Source of the DNA: Ectocarpus siliculosus
Taxonomy: Eukaryota > Sar > Phaeophyceae > Ectocarpales > Ectocarpaceae
NCBI GenBank assembly: GCA_000310025.1
Contig: FN649741.1
Coordinates: 6,497,200-6,522,934 of the forward strand
DNA length: 25,735 nt
Direction of reading: 5' to 3'
The notes under the pieces are model-generated. The model saw only the letters and a list, made by a program, of their open reading frames with translations, made no database searches and was not told where the DNA came from. This document shows, one piece after another, positions 9,448 through 21,051 of the stretch. A program made the translations under genes and the position numbers. Position 1 is the stretch's first letter; each line of letters opens with the position of its first letter.

Positions 9448-12400
9448 TCACTGTTCTATCGATCCTCTGATTTTCCCTCTTTCTCTGCGCGCTCCGCTGC
9501 TATCACCGCCGCCGTGGATGACCGCCGCTTTCCCTGCGTTGGGTTCTTTGTAGCAGTCAAGGTCACCACTAGAATGATGCCCCCTTCTCCGGCTTGCCCT
9601 AACGCGTTCACCGCCACGACCGCCGCTGGTGCCGAGCGTTCCTTGCCGGGGACTACCACGGGGGCTATGGCCATGATTTTGGCTGTCCTCCTGCTGCTGC
9701 TGCTGCCGTCCCCGCGGCACCGAGGCCAAGCATACATCCCCTGGAAGCCCGCCCGTAGCTTTGGTCATCCCTCGGCTTGTCCCTGCTGTCGTGTCTTGCC
9801 GCCTTCTGGCAAATCGCCGCTTGGTACGTTGCTGCTGTTGCTGACTACGACGAGGGCGCTCATGTTGCTGAATTTGACTGGAATGGTCTTGCGGGTCAGG
9901 AAGCGGAGGTGGGGCGACCCATGCCACCACTGGGGTTTCCGGGTCTCGCTGGTACAGTCTGAAACAAGAAAGATCGGCCGGGTGGCGAGGGTGCGTCAGT
10001 TGGGGACGGGTCACGAAAGGGCGTGTCGCGCGACACACACTTGCAATGGCTAGAAGCTGATTGAAGAATAGCTACCTTCGACGCTGTTCGTGGGAGAACT
10101 GAGTTACTGTGCCTTAAGTCGCTGCCGAAAGGTGTGAGCACGTCCACGCCTGACAATGTCATTCGGCGCACGCACTGCCTACCATTTGGGAGTTCTACGT
10201 GATCTCCATCGACATGTTGCCACAATGCCACTGGATGGATAAAAAAGTCGATTAGCTCAAAACCATTTTAATGTGACGCCGCTCTCGACCAACGATTTAG
10301 AATGTTTTCCCTCACCTGTCAACCGCTCCGCCACGGCCCTCGCTCTCCCAAGGTCCAGCCTCGTCGCACCCCAGACGGCGCGACACGTCGAGTTCCTCGC
10401 GTAGCAACAACGCCAGCTCGTGTGGCATCGCCGCCACCGCCAACCGCTCGCCCCTCCCCCCTCTCGCTGGGCTTCTGGGCCCCACGTGTTCGCCCTCTGT
10501 CTTCGGCCCTCGGCTATTTTCAGGGTCGTCGCCCCCTGAGATAGCGCGATTGAAGCCGCTTACTCCAGCCGCCCCCGGCGCAGCTCTAGAGGATAGAGTC
10601 CCTTCCACGCGACACCCGCGGGCCGCTCGAGGAGACGCGAGCGCTCCTGGGTAAAGGTGTGATGAATGAGGGGTAAAGCTGATCCAGCGTTTCAAGAGAA
10701 GAAGTCTAGGTAGAAATGACGAAGGAGGAACAGGCGCAGGTGCACGAAACGCGGCAAATACAAACAGCCGCAACCTATATCGCTCGTGATCGTCCCGCAA
10801 CAAAGAATAACTATTATACCCCATGGCCGTAGGTTCCAAGAACCCGAATCCCTCCACCAAGGCGCATAGTAACGTTCAAAACTTGTTCCATGGCACAGAA
10901 ACGGATATTAGGCTGAGTCTCACCCCATAATAGCTGATTGCTGCCCCCGGCAAGACGGCACCGATGCTCCGCCATGGCTGTAGTCCTCGTCCTCGCCGTC
11001 ACGACCGCGCCCGGCAGCACTAGCGTCGCTACCGCCGCCGGCGGCGGGGGCACTTTCAGCGGCCTCTGGTTCACCCACAGCCGCCGGCGCGCCTCTCCCG
11101 TTAGAGGGTCGCGCGCCCTCGCCCCCGGTCGAACGAAGTCCATGGGCTGCCGCCCGGAGTGCCGCTTCTCTTGCTTCGCCGCCACAAAGGTGACGCTGCT
11201 GACGGCACCGCTACTCTCGCAGCCGCCGCCGCGTCCGCCGCTGCCTCCGCCGCCGCCGCCGCCGCCGCCAGATGGCAGACACAACCCGTTTCGGGGGGTA
11301 TCTTCCTGGACGAGGAGGTCGACCCGGAGAGGCTCGCACCAGGGGCCCTTACCCCCGGGGCCTTCTGCCCTCACGCGGTAGTCCGCGAGGACGTGCGGCA
11401 CGCCTAGGGTCGCCGGATCGAGACAGCCTATCTCCGGGCAGGAGCACACGACTTGCCAAGGGTGTGCGGGGGTGGGTGGGGGGTGGGGGTGGTTCGCGTC
11501 CCGGGTAACCTGGTCTTCGGGGGAGGAAGGCCGAGGACGACGCGCCTGTGTTTGATTTTGGAGGGGGTTGGGTTTGGGAGGTGTACTGGGATGTCGCGTT
11601 TGCTGGCAGGGCCATGAAGACAGCCGTTGCGGCTAACCCTGCAGCTCTTTACGAGTAGTCTGTGCACGATCCCGAAAGGCCCTCACGCCCAACTCGAAAA
11701 CTATTTTCTGTCTGTGGTAGTGATGGAGCACGCCACCAGCGTGACCCTGTGACATATCACCATCTCCGGGAAGCGCCTCTAGGGAGTGGTACGGTACGGC
11801 GTGGTGGGTACATTAAGGACCGTCCTTTGTGGATATTCCCCGCAATACAAATCGACCGAACCTGGACAGTGAAAGACGTGATGACGTTCTTTCCGTGGCC
11901 AGGGTGAAAGGCGTCCCACAACAGCCGCACGCATCTGCTGGTGTTGCCCGCCCTGCTTTCGTGAGTTGCAAGGCATGCTCGGAGTCCCTGCAGCCAGTCA
12001 GGGCACGAGAAGGGTATGCAAAAGAGGAGCCAGTTAGCATCTAGACGGCAGAAAGCGCTCCGGGAAGTATGTACGAAGGTGCAACCGCGATTGGTACAGC
12101 CCAAGGGCTTACACGAAAATGTTGCCACTGGTCCACCAGGCATCCTCTCTAGGTGTTATTGAAGTAGCGACAAATGTGTTCAGTAACGGTCCTTGCCCAC
12201 CTCCACGCCCCCCCTTGAAATAGCTCCAAGCGGGGGGTTATAGAAAACATCGGTTTGCGTCCGATAGCGAATCAAAAGAGTAGCAGCATCGAAGTACCAC
12301 CCTGTTCCGAATTCCTACGAAACCAGTAGCCTCACCCTCAGTTGCCTTCTTCGGCAGCAACCCCTTCCCTCAAGACCACTAGACGTTGTCGCCATCAACC

Positions 12401-15400
12401 GCTTCGCCACCCTCTCTCACCTTTGGGGACAAGGGTACCACGGGCGCCGTTTCGTATACCGTCGACGCCGAGACCGCCACGCCGAAGCGGCATTCCACTC
12501 GAACCCGGAATAAAAACCGCATTCCCGGTGGCAACGGGGGACTCTGCGCCTCTACCACCCCCTTCTCCGTCCCCGCTCCCCCCTCTTCGCCCCTCCAGAC
12601 AATCTCAAACTCCTCCGCCCGACTTCTTGACCTTCCCCACGAGCTGGAGCCTAGCGTCCAGGACTGGCCGAAACCGGCGTCAGTCCTCACCGGAATGTTC
12701 TGGGTACCGCTTGAGGGGCGGGCGGTGTTGGGCGAAGTCGGGGATACAGCTCTACCGTCAACCGTCGCCGTTGCTGTTGTCAGTGCTGCAGTCCCGGGAG
12801 AACTAGCTTGCTGTCCGTTCTGGGAGACCTTTGCCGCTGTTTCCCCAACACCGCGAGCCGAAAGCCCTGCCTCCGGAATGTGCGCCATTTCCAGCGCGAT
12901 CAACAACGGCGGCAGATCAATTCCCGCGGGGAGATGCCTCTGGTCGATGTCCGTCCTCCAGGTGGCCTTCAGAGTTACAGCGCCGAATACTTCTCCCTCA
13001 GCTTCCGCCGCCGCTGAATCGTTAGCCACTGCTATCGGCTCCATCACAGGCGCGGGTGGAGCGGTGACGACCACCGCTTGGACCTCGCTTTCCGGCTGCG
13101 AATCCGTTGCTTTCGTGCACAGCCCCACGGCGAAAGCGGTCGAAGTTGCAAGCTCCGCACAGACGCCGGCGCCGTTCGCCGAAAAAAACTCGGGGTAGCG
13201 CCCCAGGCCTAACCATTGCCGTAGTCCTGAATACGCCTGTCGTCGTATTGGCGTTTCTTCTCCGTCTGTGCCGGGTTCCAACAATGTTACGGTGAACAAG
13301 GGGTGCTGCTGGGCGTAGGGGGACACACCAGAGTCTTCTCCTACGGTTACTGCTGTTGAATGTCGTCCCGGCGAGGAGTCTAGGGCTTCTTCCGCTGGGG
13401 CAAGGCGGTGCCTTCCGCGTTGGCGGGCTGGCGTGGCGAATGGTGGCGCTGATGATGGGCGGACTAAGGCAGAGGGTGCTGTACTGCTTTCGAGGTCGGC
13501 TTTTGGCTCGGCCCACCACATTTTCACCTACCACGAACGTTTGGTGGGTCTACGGGGTTAGAACTGACCGTTGTCATTGGGGAATAAATTGATTGAGGCG
13601 GAGGGTTGCGACCCACACAACAGCACAACGACAACACCAACAACACCAACGACGGCGACGGAGACGATGAGGACGACGGCAACACATTGAGCTGCCTGTA
13701 TCCCGAGTGAAATTTTGGATAGTGACTCGGCAATCATGTCCTTGGAAGCAAAACACCAGACTTCGTGTTTGGATATTCGTCTGCTAGACTACTCATTATG
13801 AAGAACTACGCTGCGACCAAGCGATCAAACCTGGGGAGACTCCCCGACCACGAAGGCCGCATATCTCGGTGCTAAAGGTGCGGTAGCAAACTCCACACAA
13901 GCCGAATACTCTCGGCATTGCCCCCCTTCTCCGGCGCCGGCGCCGATAGCGCAACACTCCCACATCGCCCCACCGCTGTGGCACTGGAGCCTCCCCCACG
14001 ACAGCAGCGGCCGCTCGAGGTAGAAACCGCCGCCGACGGTAGCGGTGGCGTCGTGGAACGCAAAACCTTCCCGTCTCATCTTCGATGCGGCCGGGCTCTT
14101 GGCGGGGCTCCACTGCCACCGATTTCGCCCGAGGTCAGTCTTGGGGTTGCGGGCGCCGTGCCCCACAGATTTTTTAGCCTCCGCAGTAGACTTCAAGCGA
14201 AGCGCCGGCCGTACGACGACCGTCCTTGTGGGCGAAGGGCACGCCTGGCCCAGCTGTGTCCGTTTCGGGCACAGATTTTCACCACAAGTCGTTGGTGCTG
14301 CCGCTGCTGCGGGTGCTGCGGCGGTAGCGGCGACACCGACCGCGTCGGGCGACGTTGGTTCCAGCTCAAGGGATGCAAGGGGACCAAGAGATCGATGCCG
14401 TAGCTCTGTGATGTCGACGTCAATGCCAAGCCTGAACCTGACGAGCGTGCTTGGCTCGAGTCCCTGTGAGTGTTGGTACGCCAGCGTTGCGATAAACATC
14501 CACCGGCAAACGAATCGATAGTTGTAGAACAGGAAGCAAAGAAAGATGGGCGAGACGAGTCTCTAGGTCAAACGTTTTCTTTTGTACCTGCGATTTGCTG
14601 GGGCATTGATGCAATCAGAGCACATGCAAATACGCCCCAAGTATCGCACCGTGTACCTTGTATGGATCCCGATGCCAAAGTCAAATTTTGGCAGCAGATT
14701 CCATCCATCAACGAGATCAGAGTCAACGACTTCCTTTGAGATGTGGTCTACCGCTTCTCTTGCTTCTGTGGGGGCAATTTTTTCTTCGACCCCTGGCTAT
14801 ACAAACTTCGGCTGTCTCACCTCCACAACGACTTCAGGAGAGGGGCCTCGGTACAGCGCGACCCACCGCTTCTCTTCAACCAAGAAGCCTTCCAATGTGT
14901 ACCACACCATCGGCTGTTCGATTTTTTCCTCCTCGCCGTTAGGGTGTTGGTTTGTCGTCACGCCCACGTCCTCTGCGTCACCATATTCCTCAGTTTTGTC
15001 CCCTGCGCTTCCAGTGGGCAGACTCCTGGTCTCTAACGGTTGTCCGTCCATCTCCGGCGCCTCGAGGTGCTCTGCGTCGTTATCCACGCCCAAGCGCTTT
15101 TCGTCTCTTGGTGTTGCCAGATGCTCGTTGTTGTTGTTGTTGCAGTTATAAGCATGATACTGTCGGTCCGGAGAAATCCTCCGGTCCTGGCTCTCACCTT
15201 CCGATCCAGAGCGGGCAGCGTCGTCTAGGGCGCGAGGGAGGGACAAGACGAGAGCCCTTGAGGTCATGCCTACGCATCGCGGCGGTGCGACGGAAGTCGA
15301 GTACGACACCCACTTTCCGCCGACGCCTTTCCCTCCGTCGTGGATGAGGCTGAGGCGGTACCAGTACCGCATGCCCGTCTTAAGACCGGTCGGCATGAAC

Positions 15401-16935
15401 CAGCATCTCGTGCCGACGGCGAAGGCCTCTTTCAAGTCGACTTGTTTCGGCGGCGCCAGATGGCGGCGGTGGTGGTGGTGTCGGTGGTGGCCTCGGCGAG
15501 ACTTTGGCCGGCCGTCGAGCTCGGATGGCGCCCCCTGGTCGGTTCGAGGGCTGGTTCTGTTCAGAAACGGCGTCGGGGTGGTGGTGGCTTGAGACCACTG
15601 CTCAAGGATGTAGGAAATTTGTTCGCCGCCAGATAAGCCGGCCAGTGCGGGCCACGTCAAGACCAGCGCGGTGCCTATGCCGTGGAGAGTCACAGCAGGA
15701 GGACGACTGTCCACGAACACCGAGTCCGACACAAACCACACGCTTTTCCCCGCTGCTGTTGTCGCTCTGGACTCGTCTCCGAGCGGGGTGGATAGTGACA
15801 CCCCTACCCCTCCTCGCTGCTGGCCTCGGCCCGGGCTTCGATCGCAAGCATGGACATCGCCACCACCCGCAGTACTACAGGAGCCACCATGCGCTAGGGC
15901 AGGGGAGCCGCTCCAAAGCGTTACTTCTTCCGGGTCACAGCAGGTAACAGTAGGTATTCCAGAATATTCGTTTTGCCGCCGCTGCCGCCGCCGGTTTGGT
16001 GACGTCAGATCATGTGAACCACCGTCGTTGGGCTGCATGACCCCTCCGCTGGTGTCAGGGTCACTACCCAAGACTACCCCGCTCTTAGGGCGCATGTAGT
16101 TCCTCATGCTTGGTGGGGGAAGCCTCGCACGCACAAGCAACCGGAAGAAGTGCATCTTGTTCCCTTGCACAAGTTGAACTCGGCACTGGTTGTGGGGTCC
16201 CTGGTACACCGGGCGCCAACAGCCCCGCCCGCAGCGCGCTGAAGAGCAGCAACGACACGAGCATGCCCGGCCTTCAAGACTACCACCACCCTCGTCTTTC
16301 TGGTTGTTCTCGTCGCCCTCGTGGAGGCAGCGGGGACACCCGCAGCAAGTCTGCAGCTCGACGTGATCCACGTCGAATATCTTGACATCACCACTCTTTT
16401 TCGCCGAACCATCGGCGGCGTGTTGATGATTTCTGGTGTCTTCGTCAAGGTTTGCCCACTCCTGACTTTCCGAGATGTTGTCGGGGTTCTCTGCGTGGAT
16501 GGAGCACTTGCCGAGAGCTGCTCGCCATGACAATACCACGCTGTCCCTGTTGAGCTCAACGATGGATGGAGGAAGCAAGCTCTGCGAGGGAGAGGGGACA
16601 CAAATCGGGTTTCGATGTTCGTTCGCAGTCGGTCCACAGGTAGACAGACTAAAAAGGTTCAGGCTCGAAACGAACTGTCTCGAGGAAGATCAGATTGACA
16701 CCAAAATTCGACGAAAAGACTCATATCATCAACGTGGCGTTGGTCATGTGTCTCCCTTGGGGGGTCAGTTGATAAGTGGAGTTTACTGTCAACACAAGGT
16801 ATGGTACACTTCGTACAAGCTTTCGTACTCGAAAATACGTGTCGTACGCACCTTCGAACGCTGCGGATGGTCGTTTGGTGGTGACAGGCTCGGTGCTTTG
16901 TCCAGCATCTCAGTTCCGGTGGCACCTAGCGTCAT
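9448..16935 (-). CDS. Large multi-domain fibronectin type III protein, about 1645 aa
   Basis: Minus-strand exons: 16935-16852, 16581-14821, 14463-13831, 13527-12421, 12314-12201, 11431-10924, 10535-10316, 9958-9448. All junctions are GT..AG and phase-consistent. ATG 16935 is the first in frame after a TGA; 16908 is an alternative. Seven or eight diverged FN3 domains are visible. Examples are SIVELNRDSVVLSW with CWRPVYQGPHNQCRV, ALVLTWPALAGLSGG with TGLKTGMRYWYRLSL, RWVALYRGPSPEVVVEGLEP, QVKMWWAEP, LPPGMRFLFRVRV, and YRVRAEGPGGKGPW. Many end in the linker pattern T-A-P-x-x-P. The W-x-x-(L/V)-Y-x-G strand resembles FNDC3-type FN3 repeats. Domain loops carry long His-, Gly-, Ser- or Asn-rich inserts; the C-terminal tail is Gln-rich. 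No signal peptide or membrane span is evident, so an intracellular scaffold is more likely than adhesion, but this is inference. Exons at 12314-12201 and below 10924 are the least certain. Confidence 0.72.
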
Positions 16936-18078
16936 ATGTCCAAAGGGCCGCCTTGCGTTTCGGCTGTGTGTGTGTTTGTGGACATCATGGGGTGCTCAAG
17001 GACATGGTTGCATAGCACGAGCAGCAGCAGGGGTCATAAAGTACGGAGCGAGTCATGAGACAAGGTTCTTGCGCCGCTCCCGTCGCCCGAACCGGCACAT
17101 ATTATAGGGTATCCACTATGGATTGACGCGGAATTTTGACCTTTGAGGATTGACGCCAACATAAAGTGACGGTTGAGGGTTTTGACGGGAAAAAATTCGC
17201 ACCGCGTGTGCCCGTTGACACGTGAGAGGTGAAAAAAAAAAATGGTGGAGGTAGAGTTCAAGGTTGGTTCGGGCTGCCACCCAGGGTCGACATTCCGAAG
17301 CGAAGACTCACACCCCCAGGCTCCCAGGAGACTAGGTGTACCCCTTCGCCTCATCCCGCCGACCTTCCCTCCTTTGCCGCGGCGACTTTTCCCAGGCGTC
17401 AAACTGCGACTTCCCAGGCGTCAAACTGCCGTTCGTTGCTGATGAGTAAGGCAGCTGCTCGCTGCACTGCTGTGTATATACCGATGTCACTGCGGCAGCA
17501 GAGCACCGAACCCCGTGAGGGGGCGGGCGAAATGCACCTACTGACTGGCAAAGTCCGTGTACCCTCCCTTACTCCTCTCCATGTGCTGCCTTCGAGGGCG
17601 AGACTCCCCCAATCACTCCCCTGCCTATGCCCCTTTTTGCTGCTGAAAGCCCGTGCGCAATCGCGACGGCGCATCTACCGAACGCGCGCGCCGAACACGC
17701 GCGTCTGGCCTCTTGGCCGCCGTGAGAACTGCCGAGACGCGTGGGTGCAGGACCGCTAGGAGCAATCAGTATAGGCATGGCCAATGTGTTCGCTGCTGAC
17801 CGCGCACAGCAGACCGCAGCAGAGCAAGCGTGTGTGAGCCACAGTCTGGCGATGTTTGAAGCGTCAATCTTTTCGCGTCGTTTTATGTTTGGGTGAAATT
17901 TAATTTTGACGCTTCCTCACAAAAATTTCGCCGTCAGAGTTTGCCCCCAAAAAAGCGGCGCAACCTCTTCACGTCAAAACTTCCTGAAATGTCAATCTTT
18001 CACGTCATTTCAACAACACGTGGATTCCCTCTATTCAGTGCGGGGAAATAAGATTCCCGCGAGTATCATGTGTACCGG
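16936..18078. promoter_or_regulatory. Divergent intergenic region with clustered TGACG/CGTCA cores
   Basis: This lies between the start codons of the minus-strand FN3 gene and the plus-strand 293-residue gene, so both promoters should be here. The pentamer TGACG or its complement appears at least four times in 17120-17195 and five times in 17860-18010, with two more in a 22-base duplication at about 17397-17425. TGACG is the known core of bZIP (CREB/TGA-type) binding sites. The two outer clusters also look loosely inverted relative to one another (GATTGAC, TTTTGAC, GAGG in the same order), so degenerate ends of a small transposon are an alternative. The ORF at 17242-17442 has no domain and I do not support it as a gene. 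Confidence 0.4.
17391..17432. repeat. 22-bp tandem duplication
   Basis: The word TTCCCAGGCGTCAAACTGC occurs twice with a period of 22 bases, starting at 17389 (one mismatch-free core from 17391) and 17411. Each copy carries a CGTCA core, adding to the motif density of this divergent interval. Confidence 0.85.
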
Positions 18079-20524
18079 ATGCCACTAATAGTGCCAGACG
18101 CCAGGCAGTTGCCATACTGCACCAAAGACCACACCTCAGGTGACCGGAGCTTAGACGTGTGGATCTACGACGCTAAGCAAGCCCACATGGAACAAATCCG
18201 GGTCAAAAATGGGTACGGGTTTCTGACGTCCACCCTAAGTGCATCCGTCATCGGGGACTTCGATGCGAGCTCGGAGGAAAGGTGGGTACTTGTAGGCGAC
18301 GAATGTTGCCTCACGGAGGGTACATGTACTGTAGTCTCGAGCTTCGACATCGATTCAAGTCTGATCTACCGATTCGGCCATCCTATGTGCATGCTCGTGC
18401 TACAGTAGTGCGTTCATTGAAGCTACAAGCGAAGTAAGCAAGAATCTGATGTACCACACACACATTTATTGTATGCATACCTATCTTTTGGCGTAGACTA
18501 GACGCATACGACGCGATGCCACGGGAAGCGATCGGTGCTCAACCTCCTCTTGACATGCGAGAGCCAGCGGCACCTGCTGCAGCACAGGAGACTGAGCTGT
18601 AGACTACTATGTGCGTGTATCCTATGCCATAATCCTCCAATTCCTTTGGAGCTGTAATAAGAAGTTGTTTGTGTTACAATTGTCTTGGTATCGTGGTCGA
18701 CTTTGTTGTGCACTTGGTTAGGACAGGGAGGCAAGGACAAATAGGCGAAAATCAGTAGACCTACTCCGTATCGCTGAACACGCACGACAACTCGCAGCAT
18801 TCATTGTATGACGAAGTTATGTACTTGGCGTTGGTGATTCCCCAGATCGTCGCCCAACTCGTCTGGTGTGCAATACCCCAAACGAAACAAACGCAGAGTA
18901 AACAACACAGAACATGTTGTAGGCGTTGGTGTGCCCCCTCCCCGCCCGAATCTGTTCCATGACGACTGCCTCCCTGAATGAACTCGCAGAAAGGCAACCA
19001 ACCGAGCTTGGAACCAAAAATACGACACGGACGCCGTGTTCCAAATGCGGCAACTGCAAGGAAACCACCCGGTGCGCAAGGTCTTGCACATGCAAAAGTG
19101 CTATCCCGAGACGGTCTTCCGCCTCAACAGACAGGGCCGTACGCACGAACCGGACGCCGACCGCCCAATCAGCGGCAGATGGCATCGAAACCCAGCCCCC
19201 AACAACTACAACACTTCCGTCGCCACACAACAGCGTCACCGGCGGCCACAATCTTCGCTCCAGGCAGACCGTAGCGCCGATGGCGGGCACGAACTGTCCG
19301 GAAACACGACGCGAAGACGAGGGGGATACGAATACCACTTCTGCCGCGACAAGATGGCGTACAATCGGACCAGGGGAAGGTAATGCAGTTGGTTGCCATT
19401 CTCTCCTCCACTCCTTGCTCTTGAACATCAATGTTGAAAGCACATTATTGACCACGGGATTGCCGGTCGGCTTCGGTAAACTGGTAACCCAGTGGCCATT
19501 GTGCTTCCAACAACCAACGAATACCCCCCGACAAACGAGGAGCCGATCAAGCGTCCAACTCGCACGGCTTTGTCTTCTTCACGGATGTGAGGTGCCACAC
19601 GCGGACGCTTTTTTCTTGCCTCCCGCTGCCAGGGAAGCGGAGGTGGACGGCATCCTCACCGGAACGTCGCCTCTCGACAAAAGGCTACCCTTGTTTCCGG
19701 CGAAGGCGACGCATCAGCAGCTCCTGGGGCTTGTCCATCGGCCGACCCACCCGGACAAGCCAGCCCCGGCGGTGCCGAGGGAAAGGAAATGGCTCGGCGA
19801 CAACGTCGGCTGGGAAGGTGAGACTTCTTGCTACAGTGTGTTCTTCCAGAAACCCGTTTTCAGGGTGCGGCATAAACTGCCACACGCGGTCTCACGAAAC
19901 GGGCGGGCTAGTAAGCCAATGAATCATACCAAAGAATCATTCCAACACCTCGCGTGTAGTAGACTAGTCCCTCAGAACTGTTGGCACCCAGCAAATCGTG
20001 CGGTCAGGGTTTCAAGACTTTGCAGTCAGATAGATGTACAAGCAAGCACATTCCGTGTGGAAAATACCGAGGACGGGCAAGGAGGGGTAGCACGTGTTGC
20101 CGTGACAACGGGCACGACATCAAGAGCGCCTCCTCACGACAAGGAGGACCATCTAGTGGCTTAGGCACCCCGCGTGGTTCATTACTCAGACTCGATCACG
20201 GAAAACCTGACAGAAACAAAACAATTATTTAGCGGGGATATGTTAATGCTTGGTAGGGGAGCACCTGAAAAACTATGGTGGGAGTGGCAGTGCCCGGTAC
20301 CCAGGCTACCCTAACACCTCCCAAAGATTGTAAAGAACTCTGCCCACAGCTCTAATGCTTTCGAACTTTTCCATCTTCCGCGCGTCATTTCTCCTTCGAA
20401 ACTGCCCCCGAACGCGGCAGGAAATCGAGGGATGGCCACTCCGCCAGCCGGTCGCAATGCCAAAGACGGGGAGGTTCATCCGTGGCCGTCGTCACAGTAT
20501 CCTCTTGTTCTTCCGACCGGTTGA
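18079..20524 (+). CDS. Unrecognised four-exon gene, 293 aa
   Basis: Exons 18079-18281, 18990-19379, 19633-19817 and 20421-20524 join in phase (2, 2, 1). The second intron has a GTAATG donor and a long pyrimidine-rich acceptor, and the third a GTGAGA donor. The start ATG follows an in-frame TAA at 18049-18051. The protein begins MPLIVPDARQLPYCTKDHTS, continues with SASVIGDFDASSEERKATNR and VLHMQKCYPETVFRLNRQGR, passes through a basic Asn/Arg-rich middle, and ends with a conserved-looking Pro/Trp-rich tail (KRLPLFPAKATHQQLLGL, RKWLGDNVGWEG, HPWPSSQYPLVLPTG). There is no signal peptide, membrane helix or domain I can name. Well-formed exons with protein-like frames argue for a real gene; the pattern of short Trp/Pro motifs suggests a structural or binding protein, but that is only an impression. 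It is divergent from the FN3 gene and convergent with APC5. Confidence 0.62.
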
Positions 20525-20787
20525 CAAAGCGACTATCTTACCCATTCGCGGTGTCATTTGTTCGCCCCCAGAGAGCGATCACTCTCGTCGCATCACGCCA
20601 GGTCTCACGAGAGGATTAGGGTTAGGATGCGAAGTATAGCTTGCGGTGCCATAGAACACACAAGATGACGCAGCAGCGGTGGTGTACGCAGTACGCATCG
20701 GCCCTACATGCGGTTTCTTGCTGGGTCAACTGAAGTCTGGAGGGCAAACAGCCATTTCCGCAATGTCTTATTTCTTGGCATTGGTGC

Positions 20788-21030
20788 ATGACGGGTTTCG
20801 CTGCCTGTACATTCGAAATGGTTCACGTTTCCCGCTGGCACGAAAGTTGCAAACAGGCAACGTTGACGATACTTCGAGTTGCAATCATCACAATCGTGCA
20901 AATACACGCACCACGTTCGTGGAACGGAACCAACTACGACGTTGCGCATCACAGACGCCAATTCTACACCCAACTCCGCCCGAAGTTGTCACCAATCACG
21001 GCACCTGCTCCGCCGCCGGAACCCACCTGA
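20788..21030 (+). CDS. Small ORF or extra 3' exon, 80 aa
   Basis: This frame runs from ATG 20788 to TGA 21028-21030. Its second half reads very protein-like (SWNGTNYDVAHHRRQFYTQL, then a proline-rich end APAPPPEPT). It lies in the convergent interval, 264 bases after the stop of the 293-residue gene, and could be an alternative last exon of that gene, a tiny independent gene, or 3' UTR sequence. Candidate acceptors exist at AACAG (about 20856) and TCGAG (about 20878), but I could not find a donor that makes one option clearly best. Confidence 0.25.
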   Translation: MTGFAACTFEMVHVSRWHESCKQATLTILRVAIITIVQIHAPRSWNGTNYDVAHHRRQFYTQLRPKLSPITAPAPPPEPT

Positions 21031-21051
21031 GCATCCCCGCAACCCGCTCCA

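Noticed and set aside
9514-10053. Plus-strand frame with poly-Leu runs suggesting membrane segments.
   Set aside because: It is antisense to the Gln-rich last exon of the FN3 gene; CAG repeats read in reverse give Leu runs.
10552-10640. An alternative minus-strand FN3 exon with acceptor ACCCAG and donor GTAAGC.
   Set aside because: The splice sites look good, but including it breaks or worsens the frame of the next exon. Skipping it gives a phase-matched join that restores an FN3-like strand. An alternative exon cannot be excluded.
10938-11407. Plus-strand frames with poly-Pro or poly-Ala.
   Set aside because: They are antisense to the poly-Gly FN3 exon at 11431-10924, which has a clear YRVRAEGPGG strand.
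11757-12143. Minus-strand 128-codon frame between FN3 exons.
   Set aside because: It shows no FN3 pattern, has odd composition, and lies in the predicted intron 12200-11432.
18959-20164. A 402-codon uninterrupted plus-strand frame with a Cys cluster (CSKCGNCKETTRCARSCTCK) resembling a zinc-binding or CXC motif.
   Set aside because: Within it lie strong splice sites that join only if the first part is read in another frame. In that other frame the sequence is more protein-like and phases match across four exons. The long frame appears to be a shadow over exon 2, an intron, exon 3 and non-coding sequence.
20612-20632. TTAGGGTTAGG, a telomere-like word.
   Set aside because: Fewer than two full units, which is expected by chance; not evidence of an interstitial telomere.
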